DNA from: Pieris napi
Taxonomy: Eukaryota > Arthropoda > Insecta > Lepidoptera > Pieridae
Assembly (NCBI RefSeq): GCF_905475465.1
Contig: NC_062236.1
Span: forward strand, 1,808,001-1,872,000
Reading direction: 5' to 3'
DNA: 64,000 bases
Part shown: positions 1-10,700 of the stretch, piece by piece
Numbering within the stretch: the first letter of the stretch is position 1
How the letters are laid out: every line of letters starts with the position of its first letter
The notes under the pieces: model-generated
Databases searched by the model: none
Told to the model about the DNA's origin: nothing
The model's input: the letters and a program-made list of their open reading frames with translations, nothing else
Program-made: the position numbers and the translations under genes

Positions 1-186
1 TATATTTCATATATCTTGTTGATCTTGTGAATGTGTTGGCTTTGTATATTGTCTAAGTATTTTCTTTTATACTATAATGTGTAGCTGTAAGATTACTTAA
101 ATAAACAAAGCCACAGTGAACCTCGCCGCACATTCTGTTTAACTATAAATGATCGCCTACTTGCCAGACAAATATCAAAAACAAAC

Positions 187-440
187 CTTTAAAGTCCTGT
201 TTGCAATCCCTTAGGATATGTCTGAAGCAATCACTTAATATCGAGTATTGGCATAGCAAATGCATCAAGTGCGCTTGTATTATGAGATCATTTACCATCA
301 CAAAATAGGAAATGTACGAGAATACAGTTATAACCACGATGTAGGTTATGGGATAGAGGATTGGGGTTTCATAGTTGAAGGGTAGACGGATGGGTACGCT
401 CAGGTTGTAATCCAAGTCGTCAACAAGGGGGTAGATGTAC
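187..440 (-). CDS. OR1 exon 4
   Basis: 254 nt between TTTTTCAG and GTTTGT. It encodes the YPLVDDLDYNL loop and a membrane segment, ending in the CQYSILSDCFRHIL motif. It is the best-conserved exon against OR2 (same length, about 78% identity). The next exon is outside the window. Confidence 0.92.
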
Positions 441-3400
441 CTGAAAAAGGTTGCACAAAGGTTTTATAACGGGATTAAATTTGACCACGACTTTACGTTT
501 TATTTTATCACTGATGTGCATAAAGGTAAAAAAATGCTGAACTGGAAATTAAATTCGACTTAGGGTCCTTCAAGAAAAGAGCGTACCAATTCTTAAAAGG
601 CCGGCAACGCACTCGCGAGCCCTCTGGCATTGAGAGTGTCCATGGGCGGCGGTATCACTTAACAGCAAGTTAGGCCATTTGCCCCCGTTCAATAAATTTT
701 TTTTTTATAAAGCTTGGGGACTTAGATTTCTGTATCGGTTTCATGCTCATTTGTTGTTTCTAATAGTAATAGGCAAGCAGGTGATCAGGTTTCTGGGCCT
801 GACACACGCCGTCGACATTCTAGTCCTCGCGTTGTATATCTTCACCTTACGAACTAGTGTTAAATGCGCACATAGATAGAAAGTCATTTGACAGGCGGGG
901 ATCGAACCTACGACCTTAGGCATGAGAGTCGCAAGCTGAAGCCACTAGGCCGAAACTGCCGCTAAAGGAATTTTCACTGTTCACTATATTATATATGTAA
1001 AGAAACAATTATATTTCTTAGATTAGAACCTTTATATTATTAATTATCTATTATGTGTTAACTGATGTTTCATTTAATTTGATTGTTAGTCTGTGGAAAA
1101 GACGCTAGTTTGGCCTTTTATTTACATTTTAATTCGAAAAATGTTTGATAGAACATTTTGGATTTTAAAATAAAAAGGATAAAAGTGATTGTTTTCAAGT
1201 AAAAACATATATATGTCTAAGACGTGCGGGCAGTATATCAAAAACTACAAAATCGATTTCTACACTGCTCCTAAGTTGGTTTATATCTGATACTCTATAT
1301 CTGATCTTGATATGACTTTTATTTATCGATAAATTTAGCACATGTGCTAAATGAACCGCACACTCAAATATTATCTAATTCCAAAATCCAAGTATACGAA
1401 GAGGTATTCCAAATTCGGATCACAATTTCATTAAAGAGTTTATTTTGTAACAGTTACTCACCAAGCAATGATAGTACATGTACCGAGACCTAAAATAAGT
1501 TTTACGTGACCCTCATTTCTCCTTTGCCACATTTCGAATATTTTCTTTCTTTCTTCAGTTGATAAATCGAAGTGTTCAGAATTCATGGACGAAGCTAGCC
1601 GTCTAAACACGCTCTCGTTAGCCAACTGAATAAAAAAAAACATGATAACATAATTAGCAGATTATGAAGAGATGCATTAATAGTATGTAGTAGTAGTTGT
1701 AATACACAATTTTTTTTTTCGCTTTCCCGATATATCCCCGACTATGTAGTCGTCGGTGTTAAAAAACTTTCATAAATGGTATTGGTTACCCGAATATTTA
1801 CTTTCTATTACTATATTACTATTTCTACTACTACATATTTCTTTTGACAACCCCCTGCATGACCCTCACAGCAAATCCCAAAAAGAGGCACCTCAACCTA
1901 ACATTGAGCAATATTCCCTTCAAACTTGTTTCCGTTGTAATACCCAATATTGTCTCTAATACACAATATTGGGTATTAAAACTTTGGGAGCGCTGCCAAG
2001 AAACCCCGATTAGCCAGTGGAAATGGAAAGGTCATACACTCCGAAGAGATTCAAAAAATATCCCCAAGCAAGCTTGATTGAAACCCGCAAGGAAAGCGGA
2101 AGCATGGCCCAAGCAAACTTGGTGTCTTACAGTTGCAGATGCGCCAAAGAGATCCGGAAAGACTTGGAACAAAGTGAAATACGACGATTTAGACCAAACG
2201 CCCTGTGTCATCCCCTCTAGGTGCTATAGTACATTAAGTCAAGTCAAGTAAATATTTAAGTATTTCTACAGTCTAGAATGAATGGCGGAATAATAACCGC
2301 GTTGCATATCTTAAATGGATTTGTACTCTTAGAATAATGTCATTTGCAAATAACATTACAGGTGGTGTTGCCTGTCAAAACTTGCCTTTCAAAACCTCGA
2401 CGGTGGAATATTGAATATTAAGTTTACAAGGGTGATACTTGCATGAACTTCTGATAATGAATTCACCTTTTACCTTATAGAACTTAAACTAGCTATTTCA
2501 GAGAGAGAACGACAGTGACGAAGAAGTTGCTCTATCAAATTGTCTTTACGCTGTGATTAAAAGAGTTTTTGATAAACAACAATAAGATTACCTCCGTTTG
2601 GTCAATAGTAATACAGGTCTTATTAGCGGCAACATAAAGTAAAACTTGCGTATAAAGAAAGTTGGAGTATCAGATTAAATGCATCTTTGTACTACTTGTA
2701 ATCAGGCAAGTCTTTGTTTAGCTTGAAACTTTGTAAGAAAAAAATGTTCGTTGATTTCAACCTTTTTATTTTTCGAATTAAGTTCAAAATTCACCCTTTT
2801 TATCATACACTAAATAGTAATTACCTTTTTAGTATACTTATAGAAAGCGCTGAGTTGAATAATAGTGATGTTGACACTATCAATAATAGTGTCTATAGTC
2901 CATTGCGATGTCAGGAAATGCCATAATTCACTTACCCATAGCAGAAATAAAAATAGTTTTACTGTTATACTGTATATGGAGTACAATGGTTTTTCATGAA
3001 AAAATGATAAACCTGAAACGTGATTATATTTTTATAAAACGTAACGAAGGTTCGATATCCGGCGAATCAAACAATGATTCAGGTAAGACATCTATGGGTG
3101 CGCAGTGTTAGCCTAGTGGCTTCAGCGAGCGAATTGCATCCTAGAGGTCATAGCTTCGTTCCCCAGCTAATATAAAACTCGCTCGAACGGTGAAGGAAAA
3201 CATCGTGAGGAAACCGAATTACCGAGTCGACGAGTGTCAGGGGCTGATCACCTACTTGCCTATTAGATTGACAAATGATCATGAAACAGATACAGAAATG
3301 TGAGACCCAGACCTAAAACTGTTCTAGCGCCGTTTTATTTTAAGACGGTTGTCGATGATTTATCTATGAAACAGAAATACTTATTTATATAAACAATAAT

Positions 3401-4241
3401 TAACTATATATTTTCATTCCATAGACAGTACAGTCCGTTATACATAAATTAGTAACAATAATTTCTCAAGCTACGTTAGTACAAGGAGTTATAAAACAAC
3501 TCTGTGGAGATTGTGCAGCAGTACCGGGAGTGGTCTTTGGTCTATCATTTGCAATATGTGCATCATTACTATTGGTTAAAATAACGAAAAGTGATATTGA
3601 TAAAGTTAAAGAATGTATGAATGAGACTTTTGGAGAACAGGAATTCCTAATATTTTGATCCGTCCAATTTAAAGTTTTAGCAGCCTACCTCTAGACTTCA
3701 TTGATTAACTAAATTATATTAGTTTAAATATTTGTATATGCGTATGTAGCAACGTTTTATTCAAGTACGACTAACCCTGAGATCAGGCGTTCGGTACCGG
3801 ATGGTTCGTTATTTTATCGTTCGAAAATATCGTGAGAAAATCTGTTTTTTAAATTTACAGCACGTCTTTCGCCAACTTCAATTTGGACTCTGGTGAAATG
3901 TATTATGTATTTGGTGGCCACATACTAATAAAATATAATAATATGACTACTAAATGTATATATGGCAGCCATGAATAGCCAGCCAACCTATGCTATTTTC
4001 TTTACAATAAAAGATGTCACCAACTGCTCTACGTTTTGCTATTACGAAAAGTATATAAATAAGAAGTACTTTTGTAAAAAAAATTAAATCCTTTTTCTAC
4101 TGTAATATTAACTTTATAAATACCTGCTAAATAAGTAACACGATAGGCAGACTCAAAGTACAACGTTTCAAATCGTCCACTAGATAACTCTAGAGCTTTT
4201 GTATGAGTGAGCTTTTGCCACAGATTTTCGAAGCGCTTCAT
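187..4241 (-). CDS. Odorant receptor 1 (7tm_6 family), 5' four exons only; 3' end off window
   Basis: Insect odorant receptor, a seven-transmembrane ligand-gated channel subunit that acts with Orco in olfactory neuron dendrites. Coding exons in transcript order are 4241-4124, 3012-2825, 1625-1462 and 440-187, with intron phases 1, 0, 2 and 1. All splice sites are GT/AG. The start ATG at 4241 heads a peptide beginning MKRFENLWQKL. Exon 4 carries the block ending HLLCQYSILSDCFRHILRDC, typical of lepidopteran receptors just before transmembrane segment 5. The exons align with OR2 to the right at equal length and about 60-80% identity, so this is a tandem duplicate. By comparison with OR2, five more exons encoding the C-terminal third should lie left of position 1. 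No stop or frameshift is seen in the four exons, so it looks functional. The ligand cannot be inferred. Confidence 0.9.
558..712 (+). repeat. LINE family L1, 3' end
   Basis: Carries the block GGCCGGCAACGCACTCGCGA, then CATGGGCGGCGGTATCACTT and an A/T tail. This block recurs throughout the window and marks the 3' end of one non-LTR family. Confidence 0.7.
717..965 (-). repeat. tRNA-derived SINE, family S1
   Basis: Reverse-strand copy with tRNA-like B box (GATCGAACC on the plus strand) and A box (CCACTAGGCC on the plus strand). It lies in OR1 intron 3. The body matches the other S1 copies. Confidence 0.8.
1462..1625 (-). CDS. OR1 exon 3
   Basis: 164 nt between TTATTCAG and GTGAGT. It holds the intracellular FRRLASSMNSEHFDLSTEER block and the start of the next membrane segment (LGLGTCTIIAW). 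OR2 exon 3 has the same length. Confidence 0.88.
1975..2225 (+). repeat. Degraded reverse-transcriptase C-terminal tail (RTE/R4-like LINE)
   Basis: The frame reads LWERCQETPISQWKWKGHTL and then shifts to PKRSGKTWNKV, the usual WKW-GH tail after the polymerase domain. Frameshifted and non-functional. In OR1 intron 2. Confidence 0.6.
2825..3012 (-). CDS. OR1 exon 2
   Basis: 188 nt between TTTCAG and GTAATT. It encodes a membrane segment and the SELWHFL block. About 37 of 63 residues match the 188-nt OR2 exon 2. Confidence 0.85.
3100..3336 (+). repeat. tRNA-derived SINE, family S1
   Basis: Begins AGTGTTAGCCTAGTGGCTTC (A box) and ends near the common 3' block TTGTCTAGCGCC-like. It lies in OR1 intron 1. 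Confidence 0.8.
3425..3658 (+). CDS. Candidate terminal exon of an unrecognised membrane protein, antisense in OR1 intron 1
   Basis: A 77-codon open frame begins exactly at a good acceptor (pyrimidine-rich run then CATTCCATAG) and stops at TGA 3658. An in-frame TAG lies directly before the acceptor, so the frame opens only after splicing. It encodes a hydrophobic stretch (VPGVVFGLSFAICASLLLV) followed by a short charged tail with KSDIDKVKECMNETFG. This resembles the last membrane segment and cytoplasmic tail of a small multi-pass protein. I do not recognise the family and see no convincing upstream plus-strand exon. It could be an orphan exon left by a duplication. A possible polyadenylation signal (AATAAA) lies near 4006. 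Confidence 0.3.
   Translation, partial: TVQSVIHKLVTIISQATLVQGVIKQLCGDCAAVPGVVFGLSFAICASLLLVKITKSDIDKVKECMNETFGEQEFLIF
4124..4241 (-). CDS. OR1 exon 1
   Basis: 118 nt, 39 codons plus one base. It starts at ATG 4241 and ends YRVTYLAG before donor GTATTT. The same ending (YRVIYLAG) and phase are seen in OR2 exon 1. Confidence 0.85.
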
Positions 4242-4509
4242 TGTGAATTTTGGTAGGATTTCTGATGTCTTAGTATTTATATAGATACTTAACGTAAAAG
4301 GTAATTCAATTTACCTTTGTGTGTATTTCCATTGTATTCGAATTTTAATTATCACCATAAACTTGGTAGAACTGCGCTTTTTGTAGGTTGAGGTATCGAG
4401 AAAAGTAGTAAAATCGTTTATTTAATATCTGCATAGTGGCTTAATCATGCATGGTTAAATATTATAACTATATCCTTTTGTTTCAAACTCAAAATTATTT
4501 TATTCATAT

Positions 4510-4655
4510 AGGTAAATAAGTACACAAGTACGTCAGTAAAGAGGTTAATGAATTCTAAATTTACATTTACTACCAGTTCGTAAGTCCAAGGCGTAGAGCG
4601 CGCAAGAAGAACTGGCAAGAAACACTCTTTTTAACCGCTAAGTTTTGAGTCATAG
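4510..4655 (-). repeat. LINE family L4, 3' UTR fragment
   Basis: Reverse copy with CATTTACTACCAGTTCGTAA, GAAGAACTGGCAAGAAACAC and TCTTTTTAACCGC. Confidence 0.6.
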
Positions 4656-6149
4656 GAATTGTTTGAACTGGAGCAAATCAATCCCGAGGATTAGGACATT
4701 TAAATATTTGTCAAATTTTTAAAAAGCTTTATAGTTAAGTAATTTACTTTGAATTTAATAAATTTAATGTCTAATACATGTAATATATGCTAATAAAAAT
4801 TATATACCTACAAAAACGAATCACACACTTACGTTGCATAAAAGCGGATTAGCAAAGTTTTATAATCCTTTGACCGGTGAACGTGTCTAAAACTCATACA
4901 ATTCCCCACACACATCCACCCACACACCTCTCCATTATAACTTACTCTAGGGAGATTTACTGGAACTATTCTAATAATTCAACATTGGCTCATTCATATA
5001 ACAGACTATTTCGACTTTTCATTTTATTTTTGATCTCAAACATCTCATGTTACATGAAAAATATGTTATAGAAACGATATGTGAACAGGGCAGGATTTAG
5101 GTCAGGGCAACCGGGGCTCCAGCCCTGGGACCTCCACAAAAGAGGGGCCCCAACAAAATAATGTTTTAAATTTAGACTAATAAACACTAGTAAACCATTT
5201 TTCTTTTAACATATTTTTATTTGTTTGTTAAATTCTAAAAGAATCTACTGGATTTCACAATAAATTATTGATTGAAAAACTCGACGAAATATCTTTTTTC
5301 ATTTTATTTGAAAAATAATTTTGGACCTCCACTCCTTTATTGTCCTGAGTCCTCCAGATCTCTTAATTCCCCCTGTGTGTGAAAATAACATAAGAACTTT
5401 AAAAGACGCAGCGATAGCGATACAGCATACAGCGTTAACTAGACTAGAACATCCTCACAATCGCAATATCACAGCACACAATTTACGAGGGGACTCCTTA
5501 TATTGAAGAAGTCGCATGGGTTCGCCAAGCAGCCGTAAATGTACAATGTAAATACATAATTATGTAGGAATAAAGAAAAGCAAATAATTAACACAGCAAG
5601 GCTTCTAAAACGAAAGCGAAACATAATCTCAACACGATGTAGTACCATCATCGACTCAAAAGTATTCGAAATTTCTTCAAGGTCAAGTCTTTTGAGTGGT
5701 GCGTGTGTACAAGATGGTACTTCTTTGGTTCAACATTTCAAAACAGAAATTTCGATACACGCTCTGTTTCATCGGATAGCATCTTTTTGAAAAGAGTTGC
5801 CTGTTTTTTCAAATTTTGAAAACAGAGTCAAAAAAAGAGTGTTGACTCCTGAAACTATTGCTCAAGTTGAAAAGCCGCTGCCGTCTAAAGATTATGTAAT
5901 TCCATTTCTGCCTTAATTTTTTCCTAACTAACATATGTCCGTTTCATGTTTTCCATTGCTATACAAGCGGGTGTTGATTACGCAGATATAAATAAAAGTT
6001 GGTGCAATTCCGAGGCTGGAGCTAAACTCAATTATAAACTTGACTTACAAGTAATTTGAATTTAAAATATTATAAACTACTATAGAGACGTCATAAAAAT
6101 ACCAGAACCAACGATACAAAAATACGAAATGATAGATACGGATGAGCTT

Positions 6150-6605
6150 TCGTATTCTACCCCGACGTCCGATGAAACTCAGCTGCTGGTATTAATCCGG
6201 ACAACTCCTCTGAACATTCTACGTGTTAAATGGGTTAGAGTGAAGAATGCGGTAGAAGATGTAGAGTGATCTTTACGCAACGCAAAGAATCTGCCCCTTG
6301 AGAACAGTACTTCATGTGGTGCCGAATTTGCGCTTTATACAGTTGCAAGCGATGTACGCCCGTGAGGTACCGTTTTGCCTCCAAGCGACCGCTAAACTGA
6401 ACGTCGTTCGATATATCAACGCCAAGTATTCCGATGCTGGCTGTTGCCTAATGAGTGTCTTCAAATTTGGGGAAAACGTGCAAATTTGTGCCTTCTTGGG
6501 CTTAAATTCGGCAACGCACTTGCGAGCCTTCTGCCAGAGTGTCCATGGGCGGCGGTATAACATGACATCAGGTGTGCCTGACCGTTTGCCTTTTATTATA
6601 TTAAA
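6150..6605. repeat. Rearranged L1 fragments, two orientations
   Basis: 6150-6290 carries the upstream part in reverse (CCCGACGTCCGATGAAACTC). 6505-6605 carries the 3' block in forward orientation (CGGCAACGCACTTGCGAG). Confidence 0.6.
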
Positions 6606-7154
6606 AATGCGACAAGATTTAGTCGCCCTAGTCCGAGACTACACGTAGCAGAATTTCGACTTCTCAATTTTATTTCATCATAGTACAATGGAAATAATCA
6701 ACGCATTAATTATTCGTTCATGATCACTGATGACCATTTAAACGATTATATTGGAATCGCTTAATTTCACAATAATTATACACTGTAGAATTGTTGATTA
6801 ATATTCACCCTAATGTCCAAGCAGCTGGGAAAGTTCAGTGCTAATTTTAAATTGACTGACAGAAATACGATAGGTTTTCTTGAATTGGATGAAAATATTC
6901 ATTTATTAGCATGGTCAACTGGGCATCGCCAAGCAAGCAGTATTTTAAATCTATTCTGGGTAGTTGGCGCTTCAACATTACCTAGTTTAAAATTAGTATA
7001 ATTGATGACCCTGCGTTCGTGTTTGGAAATATATCTCTTTCTCTATTATATATGCCCTATCTCCTGCAAGATCGAACTGTGAGTTTCGATACTATTTAGT
7101 ATATTTGATAAAAGTATGTTTTCTCCAATCTTTGTATATGTAATTCTACTGTAC

Positions 7155-7427
7155 GTGTGTACGTCACTTAACTCCTCTATAACGGCTGGACTGATTTGAA
7201 TGACTTTTTGTAGGGTGGAGCCCTGGATGGTTTAGAATCACAAATCAGCTCGGCAGATGACGTAGAAATCTTGGTTACTTATCTACACTGCAACTAAACA
7301 GCTGGTTTTTCAGGTACGAGTCTCGGATAGCTTAGCTCTTAGCGCGTAACCAAACGATCTGGATTCGATTCCCAGTCTGAGCCACCGAATTATTTTTCGT
7401 TTGCATTGCAGGACAACGTCCGCTAGT
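7155..7427 (+). mobile_element. Non-autonomous Helitron fragment
   Basis: Contains ATAACGGCTGGACTGATTTG and CCCTGGATGGTTTAGAATCA (shared with 60480-60540) and ends GGACAACGTCCGCTAGT. A tRNA-like segment with B box GGATTCGATTCCC lies at about 7320-7385. Confidence 0.6.
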
Positions 7428-7676
7428 AGATTAGTAGCTTTGGACTTTGGTCAGTTTAAAAAAAAATTACGGCTTCTTTACTGAGTATGATTATTTGATC
7501 TATTGGCAGCCCTAATTTGCGACACGCCTTTCCACAATTGGTATTTAATTTCTTATTTATTCTATTATTATCTTCTGGGCAAATAAATAAAACAAATGAT
7601 GACACATTTTTATTCTATAAAATTCTACTGAATTCAAAAATGTACGTGCATAGAACTAATACTTGGGAAAGGTGAT

Positions 7677-7733
7677 CTAATTTTGTCGAAATCGTAGAAG
7701 CACAGTCAGCGCACTGTATGAAGTTTTAACCAT
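7677..7733 (-). CDS. OR2 exon 9 (C-terminus)
   Basis: 57 nt after TTTTTTTCAG. It encodes MVKTSYSALTVLLRFRQN and a TAG stop, the classic receptor C-terminal block. Confidence 0.9.
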   Translation of the reverse strand: MVKTSYSALTVLLRFRQN

Positions 7734-10700
7734 CTGAAAAAAAACAACATTTATAAATCAAGTTATACTATTTTATATTTACCTTCCAATTAACAAACCT
7801 ATCGAAAACATAGTCAACATATTATAATGCAGTATAGTCAACATTTCAAAGAGGAAATGTTGCATACAATTACAACTCATAATAATAATCAATAATGTAA
7901 GCTGTGAAATAATCTCAATAAAGTTCCTTATTACTTAAAGAAAGTGATATTTAGAGATGAATATGTTATAAGTAAAAGAAGAACATACATATTTACAATA
8001 TTCTTAATCTAAAAAGTAAAAATAATAATTAAAAATTGACGAATAGAAAAAAAAAAGTTTGGTCTCTGTAGCAGGGCAGTACTTTATTGCTGGCAGCATT
8101 CCCTGGCTGTACTGAGATATTTTATTCGTTGTGCGAGGAAAAAACTAGCTCACCGTGGTCACCGGTACTATCTATCAGGCCCCAACTAAATTTTTTTGCG
8201 CCTGTGCGTGAATTCCACGGCCCAAGAGTCCCTACTCTAAAGGGAACAACTTTAAAGTTGGACATAAAACTCTTAAATTTGAGCCGTTAAAATAAGAATA
8301 AAAATTATAAATCTTTACATTCTATAATATAAATATTTTAGTTACTCTGGCAACATAATATGACATAATATGACATACGGGGATAAAGTTTAGTAAATGT
8401 ATAATACAAAGGTAAAAAACACATCTAAAGCCTATCTGGTGAACCTCAACTCAACTTACAGTGGCATAAGCCTCAAGTGAGAGGTCATACATGCCTCCAG
8501 CAGACAGAACAAGAGGTTTGTTGCATCGGGCCAGGATCAAAATTATACTGGAACGAACTCCAGGCACTTGTGTGATGCCTTCCTCCCATCCCGAGAAGTA
8601 TACTGCGTCTCCAATGGCCTTACTCTAGAAAGACACTTCAATATGTACCCGGATTGACAGTTTATTTCTTGATACTACTCCGGGACTACCACTCCACGTC
8701 TTAGTGACAAATTGTCTCGTAAATATAGGTGTAACAGAATGGTTTCAGTCTGACAGAAAAGGTTGATCTTCTATTTGACAAAATGGGCTACGGTACAAAG
8801 TTGTATTTGGGGTGGCTTTTTTGTCTATTATTTAATGTTTTTAAAATAAATAAATAAATCAGAGCCGCTACAACCTATTTTGGTCTAGGCCTCAGATCAT
8901 TTTTAAATCTAATAGGCATGTAGGTGCCAAGAGCAATAGGCAGCCACCTGTGCCTGACGCACGCCGTCGACTTTTTTGTTTTAAGGCAATCCGGTTTCCA
9001 CTCGATGATTTTCCTTCACCATTCGAGCGAATGTTAAACGCGCACATAGAAGTCCATTGGTGCACATCCGGGGATCGAACCTACGACCTCAGGGATGAGA
9101 GTCGCACGCTGAAGCGACTAGGCTGCTAACACTGCTCCATATTTAATGTTTTTACATTTCTATAAATTACCTGAATTTTGACTTCCTCACACCACCGACA
9201 TAGTATGTACAGACCAAACATATTATATCCCAAATACAAAAGACTCATCAGCCATTTTGTTACATTCACGTTTATTGACTGCAAATTGAAAAAAAAACGT
9301 GTGTGTACTTATGTACGCCTTAGAAGTTATACTTCTTATAAATCTTTTCAAAAATTTTATCTTTCGCCTTATTCTACGTCTGTAGAAAAAACGACACTAA
9401 CAATAGATAAAAATTTCTCTCATTATATTTCCAAAATATATATATACGCCTAAAGAAGTATAACTTCAAAAAACTAAAATGTTGACTATAGCTATATACT
9501 TCAGGGTGTAATTACTCTCATTAAGTAAATTTACTCTCATCATTTTTCACTAACGCGTCAAAACATGTATAACTTCAATAAATACATGTACAAAACCTCT
9601 AAAAAACTAATAACAACTAAATGTATGTCCTGCCTACTGGTCAAACAGATGAAACATAATTTTCTAAATTAATAATGAGTCTACATTTTACCGTACAAGC
9701 CAAACATTAAATACTTGAATAACTTTAGATCGATTAATTGAACATATTATAACGTAACTGAAATTAAATAAATAAAAATCAAAGTCTTACTTACGGTGGC
9801 AACGAGCTGATAACCGATTGAACAAATAAGAGTAGTGCTGACAGCCAGTTGAGCTAACATTGGCGGACTCAATATATCTCGCAGGTCTGATGTGTTGCTG
9901 AAAAAACAGTTAAATTATATTATTTCATTTATGTTTGAGATATATATAACTAGACGTTCTGCGTGCATTACTTTTTTGCATCTCTAGCTGAAAAACTTCA
10001 GACTTTAAAGACGAAAAGGTTCTCAAGCCTCGTATGCATTCTTCCTGAGGTCCCAGGAACCTGCTACGAGGGTATTGCAAACAATCTGATATAGGAGTGG
10101 AAACTCACCATACCCACAAAAGATATGACCATTCAGTGGGGTCACATCCCACTACAGGTTGAGAACAATATAACGTGTGCCCCACGAATATACCCGCAGT
10201 AATTTGTATTTATTTAGCCAACAGTTTTTTAAAACACAACTAAATGTATCAACAAAGAATTGCCATAAACGGCCTAACCTAGTAAAATATAATACTTATA
10301 AATATTGCTGTCTCAATATGTGTTTATGTGTGTGCGCGTGTTTGTGAGATGTGTGACTATTTACTTAATAAATTATTTTGTTATTTTTGTAGGCTTTGGT
10401 TTTGTTAAAAATGTCACATTGAGAAAATATTAAATCTTTATACTGGGCACAAATTCTATTTACGGGTCTAGTCATTCTATACATAGCTACAAAAAAGGTA
10501 TTTTTATACGGACTTGTTATAGCGAGATTTAGAATGTAGGAATAGATTCCAAGAGACTTTACGGTCTTACGAAATCGTTTAAAAAGCCGGCAACGCATTC
10601 GCGATCCCTCTGGCATTGAGTGTCTATGGGCGGCGGTATCACATAAAATCAGATGAGGATCCTGCCCATTTGGCCACTGTTCTATATAAAAAAAAATCTC

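Larger units (their letters stand above)
4242..7676. other. Intergenic spacer between OR1 and OR2
   Basis: Besides the L4, L1 and Helitron pieces listed, there is a GC block at 5090-5165 resembling a hAT-like end, and unremarkable AT-rich sequence. No supported gene. Short open frames at 5321-5506 and 6813-7001 have no recognised content. Confidence 0.6.

Noticed and set aside
6298..6648. 116-codon plus-strand open frame
   Set aside because: It runs across L1 LINE 3' sequence (GCAACGCACTTGCGAG block) and is a chance frame in a repeat.
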